From the NCBI GenBank assembly GCA_035533095.1, contig DATLUM010000056.1:1-64000 (forward strand): DNA of 64,000 nt, given 5' to 3'. The notes below the pieces were generated by a model. That model was not told where the DNA came from and made no database searches. It saw only the letters and a list, made by a program, of their open reading frames with translations. This stretch comes from Acidimicrobiales bacterium. GTDB lineage: Bacteria; Actinomycetota; Acidimicrobiia; Acidimicrobiales; Palsa-688. Made by a program: the position numbers and the translations under genes. Below, piece by piece: positions 25,780 to 34,932 of the stretch. Each line of letters starts with the position of its first letter. Position 1 is the stretch's first letter.

Positions 25780-26213
25780 CGCATCCACCTCGACAACGAC
25801 TCGACCACGCACGCAGGCGCCTCCGAGCCCTCCACCTCGATGGTGATCTCGACGGTGGTCTGCACCCCGCCGGGGACCTCCACGGCCTCGGCCAGGCACG
25901 CCGAGGCACGGATCCTGTCTCCCTCGCGCACACGTGCGGGGAACCTGACCGCGCCCGTGCCGTAGTTGACGCCGCTGGATACGCCGCGCACCTCGAGCAG
26001 ATCCGGAAGGAAGCGGTTCGTCAAGGACAGCACCATCAGCGGAGGAACGTCACCGTTCGCCGCCGGCACACCTGTGGCGTCGACGAAGTCACTCACCTCC
26101 GCCGCTTCAACGGTCCCCCACGGCGTGACCCCGAGGTGGCGCCCGGCGGCACCGATCAGCTCGTCGGGTGTCTCGAAGACCGACTTCCCGGTAGTGCCCT
26201 GCCCGATGGTCAT
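25776..26213 (-). CDS. MaoC/NodN-like hot-dog protein lacking hydratase motif
   Basis: This 145-residue protein is alignable with NodN/MaoC-type (R)-hydratases such as Rv0130: FETPDELIGAAGRHLG, SDFVDATG, NYGTGAVRFPARVREGDRIRA, EVEGSEAPACVVES. After DATG the usual Asp-x4-His active-site stretch and the Gly-rich GPFGxxIAHG segment are shortened to VPAANGDVPPL. The two catalytic residues are therefore missing. It may be a non-catalytic partner subunit or a CoA-binding protein; no other MaoC is in the window. It overlaps both neighbouring SDR genes by 4 bp. Confidence 0.8.
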   Translation of the reverse strand: MTIGQGTTGKSVFETPDELIGAAGRHLGVTPWGTVEAAEVSDFVDATGVPAANGDVPPLMVLSLTNRFLPDLLEVRGVSSGVNYGTGAVRFPARVREGDRIRASACLAEAVEVPGGVQTTVEITIEVEGSEAPACVVESLSRWMR

Positions 26214-27004
26214 GGGTGCTGGCTGCTCACGCTTATGACCTCACCGGTCAGGTAGCTGGCATAGCCGCTCGCCAGGAAGACGATCACGTTCGCGACCTCC
26301 CACGGCTCTGCCGCGCGACCGAATGCCTCCCGCGACTTCAGCTCTTCGAGCAGCTCCTCGGTGGTCACCTTCGCGAGAAACGGGTGCATGGCGAGACTCG
26401 GTGCCACCGCGTTCACACGGACCCCGTAAGGCGCGGCCTCGGTGGCAGCGCACCGGGTCAGAGCCATCACACCGGCCTTCGCCGCGGCATAGTGGGCCTG
26501 CCCTTGCTGAGCGCGCCACCCCAACACCGACGCGTTGTTGACGATCACACCTTCGCCGCGTTCGCGCATGTGGCGCAGGGCGGCGCGGGTGCAGCGGAAC
26601 GTGCCGTTCAAGGTCACATCGACGACCTTGCCCCACTGCTCGTCGGTCATGTCGACAAGGTCCGCGGTCCCCCCGAGGCCGGCGTTGTTGACCAGCACGT
26701 CGATGCCGCCATGGCGGGCAACTGCGGCCGCGAAGAGTGCCTGCACCTGGGCCTCGTCGGTTACGTCGCAAGGGATCGCCAGAGGGCGCTCCCCGGCCAT
26801 AGCGGCCAACTGATCCGCCGCCTCGCTCAGACGGCGTTCGTGCGCATCGCTCACCACGACAGTGGCGCCTTCCTCCACACAGCGTCTGGCGGTAGCGAAC
26901 CCGATGCCCGTGCCCGCCGCGGCGGTCACGACGACCACCTTCGAATCGAGCAGCCCGTGGCCGGACACGTACTCCGGCTGCTTCGCCAGACCCGTGTCGC
27001 TCAA
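26210..27004 (-). CDS. ipdF: IpdF-like SDR, HIP hydroxyacyl-CoA dehydrogenase
   Basis: This 264-residue SDR has an unusual cofactor loop TAAAGTGIGFA, one residue longer than TGxxxGxG. The same loop and flanks (GHGLLDSKVVVVTAAAGTGIG, VIVNNASVLGWRAQQ, EVISVSSQHP) are characteristic of Rv3559c/IpdF. IpdF oxidises the 5-hydroxyl of the HIP-CoA-derived intermediate. The catalytic motif is AHYAAAK. The start is TTG 27004, overlapping the previous stop (TTGA); the long upstream open frame is not coding. Confidence 0.88.
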   Translation of the reverse strand: MSDTGLAKQPEYVSGHGLLDSKVVVVTAAAGTGIGFATARRCVEEGATVVVSDAHERRLSEAADQLAAMAGERPLAIPCDVTDEAQVQALFAAAVARHGGIDVLVNNAGLGGTADLVDMTDEQWGKVVDVTLNGTFRCTRAALRHMRERGEGVIVNNASVLGWRAQQGQAHYAAAKAGVMALTRCAATEAAPYGVRVNAVAPSLAMHPFLAKVTTEELLEELKSREAFGRAAEPWEVANVIVFLASGYASYLTGEVISVSSQHP

Positions 27005-27927
27005 GGCTTCGACCCCTGCGGGGGTGCCGCGCCGTAGACCGGCGCCGGCGGAGGAGCTTCCGCCAGCAGATCCTTGACAACCGCTCCGACCTCGCCAGGC
27101 TCCCACCGCGCCGCCTTGTCGAAGGTGGGCCCGTGCTGCCAACCGTCCGCCACACCGATTCGGCCGCCTTCGACCTCGAAGACCCGCCCTGTCACCCACG
27201 CGGACTCGGCCGAGCCGAGCCAGACCACCAGCGGCGAGACGTTGTCCGGGGCCATCTCGTCGAAGGCACCGGGCTCTGGAGCCTTCATCGTCTCGGTGAA
27301 CACGTCTTCGGTCATGCGGGTGCGCGCGGCGGGAGCGATCGCGTTCGCGGTCACTCCATACCGGCCGAGCTCCGCCGCTTGCACCAGGGTGAGCGACAGG
27401 ATGCCTCCCTTTGCAGCGGAATACGCGGACTGCCCGACGCTCCCGAGCAGACCGGCACCGGACGAGGTGTTGATGATCCTTGCGTCGTTGCCCCGGCCTG
27501 CCTTCGCCTCGTCACGCCAGTGCGCGACAGCCCGGCGCGCGACGCAGAAATGCCCCTTCAGGTGGACTCTCACCACGGCGTCCCACTCGTCCTCCGTGGC
27601 GTTCGCGAACATCCGGTCCCGCACGAATCCTGCGTTGTTGACCACGGCATCGAGCCGGCCAAACGACTCGAGCGCGCTGGCAACGATCCGCTTGGAACCC
27701 TCCCAGTCAGCTACGTCGTCGAAGTTGGCGACGGCCTTCCCTCCGGAAGACCTGATCTCCTCGACCACCTGCTCCGCTGGCGTGGCTGACGCGCCGGCGC
27801 CGTCGAGGGCCGTGCCGAAGTCGTTGACCACGACGGCAGCGCCTTGCCGGGCGAACTCCAAGGCATGGGCTCTCCCGATGCCGCGGCCCGCACCGGTGAC
27901 GATCACGACCCTTCCCTCGCAGATCAA
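27001..27927 (-). CDS. SDR oxidoreductase, Rv3548c-like
   Basis: This 308-residue SDR has VTGAGRGIGRAHALEFARQGAAVVVND, VVNNAGFVRDRM, HLKGHF and the catalytic SAYSAAK. The long C-terminal tail (about 40 residues, Pro/Ala rich) sets it apart from its shorter neighbours and fits the multifunctional-enzyme-2-like SDR type found in the KstR2 regulon. The likely step is oxidation of a beta-hydroxyacyl-CoA derived from rings C/D. The TTG start at 27927 overlaps the fadD3 stop (TTGA). Confidence 0.84.
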   Translation of the reverse strand: MICEGRVVIVTGAGRGIGRAHALEFARQGAAVVVNDFGTALDGAGASATPAEQVVEEIRSSGGKAVANFDDVADWEGSKRIVASALESFGRLDAVVNNAGFVRDRMFANATEDEWDAVVRVHLKGHFCVARRAVAHWRDEAKAGRGNDARIINTSSGAGLLGSVGQSAYSAAKGGILSLTLVQAAELGRYGVTANAIAPAARTRMTEDVFTETMKAPEPGAFDEMAPDNVSPLVVWLGSAESAWVTGRVFEVEGGRIGVADGWQHGPTFDKAARWEPGEVGAVVKDLLAEAPPPAPVYGAAPPQGSKP

Positions 27928-29369
27928 GACAGCACACCTCTCTCCTCTAGCGCCTTCTGGCGCAGCACGTTCTTCAGGACCTTCCCGCTGGCGTTCAAGG
28001 GCAACGCCGCGACTATCTCGACGCGCCTCGGCACCTTGAAGTTCGCCATGCGTCCACGGGCAAAGTCGATGAGCGCGTCGGCGACGACCGTCTCACCGGG
28101 CCTCGGCACGACGAAGGCCAGACCGACCTCCCCGAGTCGTTGGTCCGGCACGCCGACCACAGCTACCTGCGCCACACCGGGGAACTCCATGAGAGCTGCC
28201 TCGATCTCCGCCGGATACGCGTTGAACCCGCCGACGATGAACATGTCCTTCATCCGGTCGGTGATCTTCAGCCCGCCGTCGCCGTCCAGCATCCCCACGT
28301 CGCCGGTGTGCAGCCACCCGTCGGTGTCGATCGTCTCCGCAGTGGCCGCCTCGTCCTCGAAGTAGCCCTCCGTAACCGGGTAACCGCGTACGACGATCTC
28401 ACCGGCCTCGCCCATCGGCGTCGGTCGCCCCTGCGCGTCGACTGTGCGCACCTCGACCCCCGGTATCGCCCGGCCTGATGTAGCCGACACCACCTCGGGA
28501 GGGTCGCCGGCACGGCACATCGTCACGAGGCCGGTCGTCTCGGTCAGCCCGTAAGCTGTGAGGACGACGTCGAACCCGAGCTCCTCGCGCATTCGCCGCA
28601 GCAGCTCCACGGGGACCGCGGCCGCCCCGGTTACGGCCAAGCGCAGTGACCGCAGCTGCTCCCTTCGCTCCGGCGGGAGCGCCAGCAGCGAGTGGTAGAC
28701 GGTGGGTGGCCCGGGGAAGACGGTGATGCGTTCGCGCGCGATCAGCTCCGCCGCGCTCGACGCGTCGAACACCGGCACGGGGAACAGAGTCGCCCCGGCT
28801 GTCATCGCCGCCACGAGTCCCGCCTTGGACCCGAACGTGTGGAACAGCGGGTTGGACAGCAGGTAGCGATCCCCGAAGGTGATGCCCAGGTTCTGCGCGT
28901 AGTAGCGGTACGAACGGATCGTCGCGCCGTGCTTGAGGGGGACTCCCTTCGGGGCGCCCGTCGTACCGGAGGTGAACATGAGGTCGGACGTGTCGCCGGG
29001 TTGGACCGCCGCCGCGCGCCGGCGTGCCTCGCTGGCCGCTGCGCGTTTCCGGCCGGACTCGAGAAGCGAGCTCCACTCGGTCACCAGATCGACCGTCCGG
29101 CGCAGGTGCGGCAGCTGTTCTCCTTCGAGAGTGGCCCGGTAGTCGCGCCCGAGGAAGTCGCTGACCGTGATGAGCAGCTTGGCCCTGCTGCGGTTGAGGA
29201 TATGAGCGGCCTCGGGACCCTGGTACCGGGTGTTGAGCGGCACGAGGACACAGCCGGCGCATGCGATCCCGAGCATGGCCACTATCCAGTTCGCGGAGTT
29301 GGGGGCCCAGATCGCGACGTTGTCGCCGGGCTCGACCCCGCAGGAGACCAGAGCGCCGGCGGCATCCAT
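27924..29369 (-). CDS. fadD3: HIP-CoA ligase, FadD3-like; true start may lie upstream
   Basis: The first canonical ATG gives 481 residues. Motifs are LMFTSGTTGAPKGV, LTAYGLTETTGLVTMC, KDMFIVGGFNAYPAEIE and LPLNASGKVLKN with the catalytic Lys. It matches FadD3, which activates the bicyclic acid HIP (3aalpha-H-4alpha(3'-propanoate)-7abeta-methylhexahydro-1,5-indanedione) with CoA. About 40-46 codons upstream of this ATG still read as FadD3-like N-terminus (TIPALLEAVAAAYPEAE, ITYRELAELA) back to a TAG at 29514-29516. That stretch contains no ATG, GTG or TTG. A rare start (ATT at 29505-29507), a sequence error, or a truncated protein are the options. It is first gene of the HIP operon. Confidence 0.88.
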   Translation of the reverse strand: MDAAGALVSCGVEPGDNVAIWAPNSANWIVAMLGIACAGCVLVPLNTRYQGPEAAHILNRSRAKLLITVSDFLGRDYRATLEGEQLPHLRRTVDLVTEWSSLLESGRKRAAASEARRRAAAVQPGDTSDLMFTSGTTGAPKGVPLKHGATIRSYRYYAQNLGITFGDRYLLSNPLFHTFGSKAGLVAAMTAGATLFPVPVFDASSAAELIARERITVFPGPPTVYHSLLALPPERREQLRSLRLAVTGAAAVPVELLRRMREELGFDVVLTAYGLTETTGLVTMCRAGDPPEVVSATSGRAIPGVEVRTVDAQGRPTPMGEAGEIVVRGYPVTEGYFEDEAATAETIDTDGWLHTGDVGMLDGDGGLKITDRMKDMFIVGGFNAYPAEIEAALMEFPGVAQVAVVGVPDQRLGEVGLAFVVPRPGETVVADALIDFARGRMANFKVPRRVEIVAALPLNASGKVLKNVLRQKALEERGVLS

Positions 29370-29502
29370 GGCGAGCTCCGCCAGTTCGCGGTAGGTGATC
29401 CTGGCCTGACCCTCGACGACCGCTTCGGCTTCGGGGTACGCGGCGGCGACCGCTTCTAGGAGCGCCGGGATCGTCTGCGCGGTGGTGGCCTCTTCAAGAA
29501 CA

Positions 29503-29515
29503 AGAATAAGCTTCT
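29503..29515. promoter_or_regulatory. Operator-like repeat between divergent fadD genes
   Basis: AGAATAAGCTTCT has AGAA/TTCT arms like the KstR-type palindrome AGAACGCGTTCT but with a 5-bp instead of 4-bp centre and without the AAC/GTT core. It overlaps two direct CAAGAA copies (29494-29499, 29500-29505). It lies between the divergent fadD3-like gene and the ligase at 29551. This is a weak candidate. Confidence 0.3.
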
Positions 29516-29550
29516 AGCCTAGACGACGACACCGAGGGGGACCCACGGCG

Positions 29551-31128
29551 ATGGCACCGGCAACCGACGATCTTCACCGCCCCGCTTACGGCGGCGATCT
29601 GCTGGTTCGAGGATTGAAGCGGAACCCGTCCAAGCCAGCCGTCTACCTCGGTGACCGGGTGCTCACGTCCGCCGAGATGTCAGATGAGATCAGCAGGTGG
29701 GTCCAGGCGTACGAGGCATGGGGGATCACTCAGGGGAGCCCCACGGCGACGCTCGCAGCGAACCGTCCCGAGGTCCTCTTCGCCATCGGGGCCGGGATGG
29801 TGGCCGGCTGCCGCGGCACTGCCCTGCACCCGATGGGCTCGCTCGACGACCACTCTTACATCCTCGAGGACGCCGGTATCGAAACCTTGTTCTACGACCC
29901 CTCCACCTACGAGGAGAGGGCCATGGCCCTCAAGGAGAAGGTCCCGGGACTCAAGCGGGTTATCGCTCTGGCACCGACCGATGCCGCGGAGGACGTCCCG
30001 ACGGCGGCTGCCCGCTTCGGTACCCGCACCCTGCGCCCCGCCGGCGCAGCACCCGACGCGCCCTATTCGATCGCCTACACGGGGGGCACCACGGGCCGGC
30101 CCAAGGGTGTGGTCGGCACCTACCGGAGCATGTCGACCATGACGACGATCCAAATGGCCGAGTGGCAGTGGCCGGACGAGTTGAAGTTCCTCTGCTGCAC
30201 GCCGCTCAGCCACGCTGGCGCAGCTTTCTTCGTGCCGACACTGCTGCGCGGCGGCTCGCTCTACGTCCTCCCCCACTTCGACCCCGAGAGGGTGCTCGAC
30301 ACCATCGAGAAGCACCGCATCACCGCAACCATGCTGGTTCCGACGATGATCTACGTGCTGCTCGACCACCCCAAGACTGCGACGTCCGATCTGTCGAGCC
30401 TGCAGATGCTCTACTACGGCGCCGCTGCCATGTCGCCGACCCGTCTCGACGAGGGCATCGACCTACTCGGCCGGATCTTCTTCCAGTACTACGGGCAGGC
30501 TGAGTGCCCCATGACCATCACGGTGTTGCGAACCGAGGAGCACACCCCGGGCGACAGGGAGCGACTCTCCACCTGCGGTCGCCCCGTTCCGTGGCTCGAC
30601 GTCGCGCTGCTCGACGACGAAGGCCAGGAGGTCGCCCAGGGCGACCCTGGCGAGATCTGCGTTCGCGGCCCCCTCGTGATGAAGGAGTACCTCAACAAGC
30701 CTGAGCAGACGGCCGAAGCCCTGAGGTTCGGCTGGCTGCACACAGGCGACGTCGCCCGTGCTGACGAGGAGGGCTTCCTCACGATCGTCGACCGCAAGAA
30801 GGACATGATCGTGACCGGAGGGTTCAACGTCTTCCCCCGGGAGATCGAGGACGTCCTCTCGTCGCACCCCTCCGTGTCCGCTGCCGCTGTCATCGGCGTT
30901 CCCGATGACAAGTGGGGTGAGGCGGTGAAGGCGGTGGTCGTCCGCAAGCCGGGGAGCGAAGTGGCCGATTCCGAGCTCATAGCGCTCGCAAAGGACCGCA
31001 AGGGTCCGGTGTCCGCTCCCAAGACCGTCGACTTCGTGGACGCCATCCCGGTCAGCCCGCTCGGCAAGCCGGACAAGAAGGCGCTGCGGGCTCAGTACTG
31101 GGGCGGCGCCGACCGCATGGTCAACTAG
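29551..31128 (+). CDS. Acyl-CoA ligase (ANL superfamily), FadD8-like
   Basis: This 525-residue ligase has AYTGGTTGRPKGVV, YYGQAECPMTITVL, DRKKDMIVTGGFNVFPREIE and the C-terminal PVSPLGKPDKKALR with the catalytic Lys. It stands alone on the plus strand between two minus-strand operons. It is not obviously FadD3 or FadD19, and is closer in style to FadD8-type fatty/aromatic acid ligases. The substrate is unknown; a steroid-derived or bile-acid-type acid is plausible from context. GAGGGGG lies upstream of ATG 29551. Confidence 0.83.
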   Translation: MAPATDDLHRPAYGGDLLVRGLKRNPSKPAVYLGDRVLTSAEMSDEISRWVQAYEAWGITQGSPTATLAANRPEVLFAIGAGMVAGCRGTALHPMGSLDDHSYILEDAGIETLFYDPSTYEERAMALKEKVPGLKRVIALAPTDAAEDVPTAAARFGTRTLRPAGAAPDAPYSIAYTGGTTGRPKGVVGTYRSMSTMTTIQMAEWQWPDELKFLCCTPLSHAGAAFFVPTLLRGGSLYVLPHFDPERVLDTIEKHRITATMLVPTMIYVLLDHPKTATSDLSSLQMLYYGAAAMSPTRLDEGIDLLGRIFFQYYGQAECPMTITVLRTEEHTPGDRERLSTCGRPVPWLDVALLDDEGQEVAQGDPGEICVRGPLVMKEYLNKPEQTAEALRFGWLHTGDVARADEEGFLTIVDRKKDMIVTGGFNVFPREIEDVLSSHPSVSAAAVIGVPDDKWGEAVKAVVVRKPGSEVADSELIALAKDRKGPVSAPKTVDFVDAIPVSPLGKPDKKALRAQYWGGADRMVN

Positions 31129-31159
31129 TCGACCACGCCGGATCCCTGCCCGATCAACC

Positions 31160-32185
31160 CTACGACGCTTGCTTCGCGAGCTCCGCGGCGATCTGGATGA
31201 TCTGGTCCTCCTGCCCGCCGACCAGCCCCTGGCGGCCGCACTCGAGGAGTATCTCTGCGCCTGAAACGCCGTAGCGGTCGGCGGCGCGGTAGGCGTGCTT
31301 CAAGAAGCTGGAGTACACGCCGGCGTAACCCATGATGAGGGCGAGGCGATCCAGGGTGCACTCGCCGTCCATGACCGGCCGCACGACGTCCTCGGCGGCG
31401 TCGATGATCGCCAGGACGTCGATTCCCGTGCGGATGCCGAGGCGCTCGAACACGGCCGCCATCGCTTCGACGCTCGTGTTGCCGGCGCCGGCGCCGAAGC
31501 GGCGCGTGGAGCCGTCGACCTGGACCGCACCGGCACGAACGGCGAGAACGGTGTTGGCGACCGACAACGACAGGTTCTCGTGCCCGTGGAACCCAACCTG
31601 GGCCTCCGAGCCGATCTCGGCCACCAGCGCGGCCACCCGGTCGGAGGCGTCCTCCATGACCATGGCGCCGGCGGAGTCCACGACGTAGACGCACTGGCAC
31701 CCCGCGTCGACCATGATCCGAGCCTGCTTGGCGAGGATCTCCGGCGGCTGGCTGTGGGCCATCATCAAGAACCCGACCGTCTCCAGGCCGATCTCGCGTG
31801 CCAGGCCGAAGTGCTGCTCGGACACGTCCGCTTCGGTGCAGTGCGTCGCGATGCGGATCACCGAGATGCCGAGCTCGGCTACGGCCGTGATGTCGTCCTT
31901 GGTGCCCACTCCGGGGAGCATCAGCGCAGCGATCTTCGCCTTCTTTGCCGTCGCGACGGCGGCCTTCATCAACTTGCGTTCGTCGACGAGCGAGAAGCCG
32001 TAGTTGAACGAGCTGCCCCCCAGCCCGTCGCCATGCGTCACTTCGATCACGGGGACGCCCGCTGCGTCGAGTGCTTCCACGATCGTGATCACGTCGTCCT
32101 CGGTGAACTGGTGGCGCTTGGCGTGCGACCCGTCGCGAAGGGATGTGTCGGTGACGCGGATGTCGAGTGTGTCGGAGTAGGGCAT
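31160..32185 (-). CDS. hsaF: HsaF, 4-hydroxy-2-oxohexanoate/oxovalerate aldolase
   Basis: This 341-residue DmpG/BphI-type aldolase has the metal-binding [14 protein letters not shown] motif at the N-terminus, the [14 protein letters not shown] motif and the C-terminal LVGGQEDQI. It cleaves 4-hydroxy-2-oxoacids to pyruvate and an aldehyde, which is channelled to HsaG. It is last in the operon hsaE-hsaG-hsaF, with 4 bp between hsaG and hsaF. In the steroid pathway the substrate comes from HsaD and HsaE. Confidence 0.95.
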   Translation of the reverse strand: MPYSDTLDIRVTDTSLRDGSHAKRHQFTEDDVITIVEALDAAGVPVIEVTHGDGLGGSSFNYGFSLVDERKLMKAAVATAKKAKIAALMLPGVGTKDDITAVAELGISVIRIATHCTEADVSEQHFGLAREIGLETVGFLMMAHSQPPEILAKQARIMVDAGCQCVYVVDSAGAMVMEDASDRVAALVAEIGSEAQVGFHGHENLSLSVANTVLAVRAGAVQVDGSTRRFGAGAGNTSVEAMAAVFERLGIRTGIDVLAIIDAAEDVVRPVMDGECTLDRLALIMGYAGVYSSFLKHAYRAADRYGVSGAEILLECGRQGLVGGQEDQIIQIAAELAKQAS

Positions 32186-32189
32186 CGCT

Positions 32190-33092
32190 CTATTCTCCCG
32201 ATGAGATGTGGCGGGCGATCTCGTCGCCGACCTTCGCCGCAGCGGCCGTCATGATGTCCAGGTTCCCCGCGTATGGCGGCAGGAAGTCGCCGGCGCCTTC
32301 CACCTCCACGAAGATCGCCACCCGGCCGGTGGTTCCGCCTTTCCCGTCGGGGACCTCGTCGAACTGCGGGTCGCTTCGCATCCTGTAGCCGGGCACGTAA
32401 GCCTGTACCGATTCGACCATCTGGCGCACCGAGCGGTCGACCTTGTCGTGGTCCGCGGCCGCCGGCAGCGAGCAGAAGATCGTGTCGCGCATCATGATCG
32501 GCGGATCTGCCGGGTTGAGGACGATGATCGCCTTTCCGCGCGCCGCCCCGCCGAGGACCTCGACGGCACGTGAGGTCGTGCGGGTGAACTCGTCGATGTT
32601 CTGACGCGTTCCCGGTCCCGCCGACACCGACGACACCGTGGCGACGATCTCGGCGTAGTCGACGTCGACGACCCGCGACACCGCGTGGACCATCGGGATG
32701 GTGGCCTGCCCGCCGCAGGTGACCATGTTGATGTTCGCCTCGTTGATGTGCTCGACCAGGTTCACCGGCGGTATCACGAACGGACCGATGGCCGCCGGCG
32801 TGAGATCGATCGCCCGGATCCCCGCGTCGTGGTAGCGGGTGGCGTTGGCGCGGTGCACGTAGGCGGAGGTCGCCTCGAACACGATCTGCGGAAGTTCCGG
32901 CTGGCCGAGGAGCCAGTCGACGCCTTCGTGAGATGCCTCGAGGCCCAGGTGGCGGGCGTCCGCCAGACCCCGTGACTCGGGGTCCACCCCGACCATGTAG
33001 CGGGGCTCGATCCAGTCCGAGCGAAGCAGTTTGTACAGCAGGTCGGTACCGATGTTTCCCGAACCGACGATCGCCGCCGTCACCTTCGCCAT
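32190..33092 (-). CDS. hsaG: HsaG, acylating propionaldehyde/acetaldehyde dehydrogenase
   Basis: This 300-residue protein has the nucleotide motif [16 protein letters not shown] at the N-terminus and the catalytic Cys in [12 protein letters not shown]. It converts the aldehyde released by HsaF into an acyl-CoA, forming an HsaF-HsaG complex. ATG 33092 is chosen because [12 protein letters not shown] is the family's normal N-terminus; the longer upstream frame is noise. Confidence 0.95.
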   Translation of the reverse strand: MAKVTAAIVGSGNIGTDLLYKLLRSDWIEPRYMVGVDPESRGLADARHLGLEASHEGVDWLLGQPELPQIVFEATSAYVHRANATRYHDAGIRAIDLTPAAIGPFVIPPVNLVEHINEANINMVTCGGQATIPMVHAVSRVVDVDYAEIVATVSSVSAGPGTRQNIDEFTRTTSRAVEVLGGAARGKAIIVLNPADPPIMMRDTIFCSLPAAADHDKVDRSVRQMVESVQAYVPGYRMRSDPQFDEVPDGKGGTTGRVAIFVEVEGAGDFLPPYAGNLDIMTAAAAKVGDEIARHISSGE

Positions 33093-33108
33093 AGTTCGCC
33101 TCCGTCTC

Positions 33109-33891
33109 TCATTTGAAGTTGATCGACACCCCGCCGAGCGTGTCGAAGTCGGCACGAATGTTGTCCCCAGTGGCCACGTCGTACGCGCGGGTGCACGAGC
33201 CGGGCAGCACGACGTGCCCGGCCTCGAGGCGCACGCCGAAGGCGTGAACCTTGTTGGCGAGCCACGCCACTGCCGTGACCGGGTTGCCGAGCACAGCCCC
33301 GCTGCTGCCGGTCGCGATGACGGTGCCATTGCGGCGCAGCGTCGCGCCGACGGTCCTGAGGTCGACCTGATCGATGCGGGTGGCACGGGCACCGAGCACG
33401 ACCCTGCACGACGATGCGTTGTCGGCGATCGTGTCACACAGCGAGATCTTCCAATCCCGTATCCGCGAGTCGATGATCTCGATGGCCGGGACTATGTACT
33501 CCGTGGCGCGCAACACATCCGCCGCGTTGCATCCCGGAGCCGGGAGAGACGAACCGAGGATGAACCCGACCTCGACCTCGACCCTGGGGTAGCAGAGCGA
33601 CGCGGTGTCGACCTCGTCGTCCTCGAAGACGAACATGTCGTCGAGCAGGTGCCCGTAGTCCGGCTCGTCGACGCCCATCATCTCCTGCATGGCCTTCGAG
33701 GAGAGCCCGACCTTGTGTCCCCTGATCAGGCGTCCCTCCGCGAGCCGCTTGCGGATGTTGATCAGCTGGATCTCGTATGCGTCGACCACGTCCATGCCCG
33801 GGTGATCGAGGGTCAGCGGCCCGATTGGCTCCCGTTCGCGCTCGGCGTTCCAGAGGGCCTCCGCGGCCTGTTCTCGCTGGTCAGGGGTCAT
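33109..33891 (-). CDS. hsaE: HsaE, 2-hydroxydienoate hydratase
   Basis: This 260-residue protein belongs to the 2-oxopent-4-enoate hydratase (MhpD) family. It matches HsaE closely: [54 protein letters not shown] and [15 protein letters not shown]. It hydrates the dienoate released by HsaD to the 4-hydroxy-2-oxoacid. ATG 33891 gives the usual family length (261 in M. tuberculosis); ATG 33936 would add 15 residues with no family support. It is first in the hsaEGF operon. Confidence 0.92.
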   Translation of the reverse strand: MTPDQREQAAEALWNAEREREPIGPLTLDHPGMDVVDAYEIQLINIRKRLAEGRLIRGHKVGLSSKAMQEMMGVDEPDYGHLLDDMFVFEDDEVDTASLCYPRVEVEVGFILGSSLPAPGCNAADVLRATEYIVPAIEIIDSRIRDWKISLCDTIADNASSCRVVLGARATRIDQVDLRTVGATLRRNGTVIATGSSGAVLGNPVTAVAWLANKVHAFGVRLEAGHVVLPGSCTRAYDVATGDNIRADFDTLGGVSINFK

Positions 33892-34005
33892 CCCGGGCAC
33901 CGTCCCAGGATGGCCCATCCGCATGCACCCCACCAACGGCCTGTTCCGGCCAGCGAGACGTGACCATCGGTAGGCACGGCGCGGGCGGGCCTACTGTGCC
34001 GGACC

Positions 34006-34896
34006 ATGCGGTTCACGACGATGTACTCGATGATCGACCCGTCGTACTACGCGCCCCTGGCGCAGGCCGCCGAGGAGGCCGGCTTCCACAGCATCGGGCT
34101 CGCCGACAGCATCTGCTACCCCCGCGAATCCGACTCGACCTACCCGTACACACCCGACGGCTCCCGTGAGTTCCTCGAGAACAAGGCCTTCATCGAACCG
34201 CTCATCTGCGCTGCGGCCATGGGGGCCGTGACCACGAAGATCCGCTTCCACACCGCGGTGCTGAAGCTGCCGATACGCAACCCGGTGATATTCGCCAAGG
34301 AGGTCACGTCGCTGGCGGCGATCACCGGAGGACGATTCGATCTCGGTGTCGGGATCAGCCCCTGGCCTGACGACTACGAGGTCTGCGGCGTCCCATGGGA
34401 GGGTCGGGGCCGCCGGTTCGAGGAGTGCATCGAGATCGTCGCCGCCCTGTCCAGCGGCGAGTACGTCGAGCACCGCGGGGAGTTCTACGACTTCCGCTCC
34501 ATCCGCCTCAACCCCGGTGCCCGGGTGCCCATCCTCATCGGGGGGCACTCGCAGCGCAGTCTCGAACGTGCGGCGCGTCTGGGCGACGGTTGGCTTCCCG
34601 CCGGCATGTCGACGGACGAGCTGGCGATTGCCATGTCCAGCCTTAGGGAGCTCCGCAAACGTTACGAGCGCGACCACCTACCTTTTTCCGTGCATGCGAT
34701 CTCTATGGACGCCTTCACTGCCGACGGCGTCAGGCGCCTCGCCGACCTCGGGGTCACGCACGCGGTCGGCGGGTTCAGTTCGTTCAACCCCTACGGCCGC
34801 GAGGCTGACACCGAGACGTTGCAGCAGAAGGTGGATGCCCTCAACCGCTACGCCGAGAAGGTGATAGCGCCGGTGGCTGACATCGCCGAAACCTGA
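34006..34896 (+). CDS. LLM-class F420-type oxidoreductase
   Basis: This 296-residue luciferase-like TIM-barrel protein has RFDLGVGISPWPDDYEVCG and VPILIGGHSQRSLERAARLGDGW, the pattern of actinobacterial F420-dependent oxidoreductases. A similar gene (Rv3520c) belongs to the mycobacterial cholesterol regulon without a settled step. Cofactor F420 is inferred from the family; FMN use cannot be excluded. It is divergent from hsaE and 36 bp ahead of the IclR gene, so probably co-transcribed with it. Confidence 0.83.
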   Translation: MRFTTMYSMIDPSYYAPLAQAAEEAGFHSIGLADSICYPRESDSTYPYTPDGSREFLENKAFIEPLICAAAMGAVTTKIRFHTAVLKLPIRNPVIFAKEVTSLAAITGGRFDLGVGISPWPDDYEVCGVPWEGRGRRFEECIEIVAALSSGEYVEHRGEFYDFRSIRLNPGARVPILIGGHSQRSLERAARLGDGWLPAGMSTDELAIAMSSLRELRKRYERDHLPFSVHAISMDAFTADGVRRLADLGVTHAVGGFSSFNPYGREADTETLQQKVDALNRYAEKVIAPVADIAET

Positions 34897-34932
34897 GGTC
34901 ATCGCCCTCCCACCCAGCGGTACGCTTGTGCC

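Noticed and set aside
25780-25899. Longer N-terminus for the SDR ending at 25018
   Set aside because: The upstream 40 codons overlap the MaoC-like gene and are Arg/Gly-rich. The TTGA overlap gives a normal SDR N-terminus.
29485-29516. KstR2 motif (CAAGnnCTTG) in the fadD3 promoter
   Set aside because: CAAG occurs only as direct copies (CAAGAACAAGAA) and not as the inverted pair required for KstR2. It is kept only as a weak operator-like feature.
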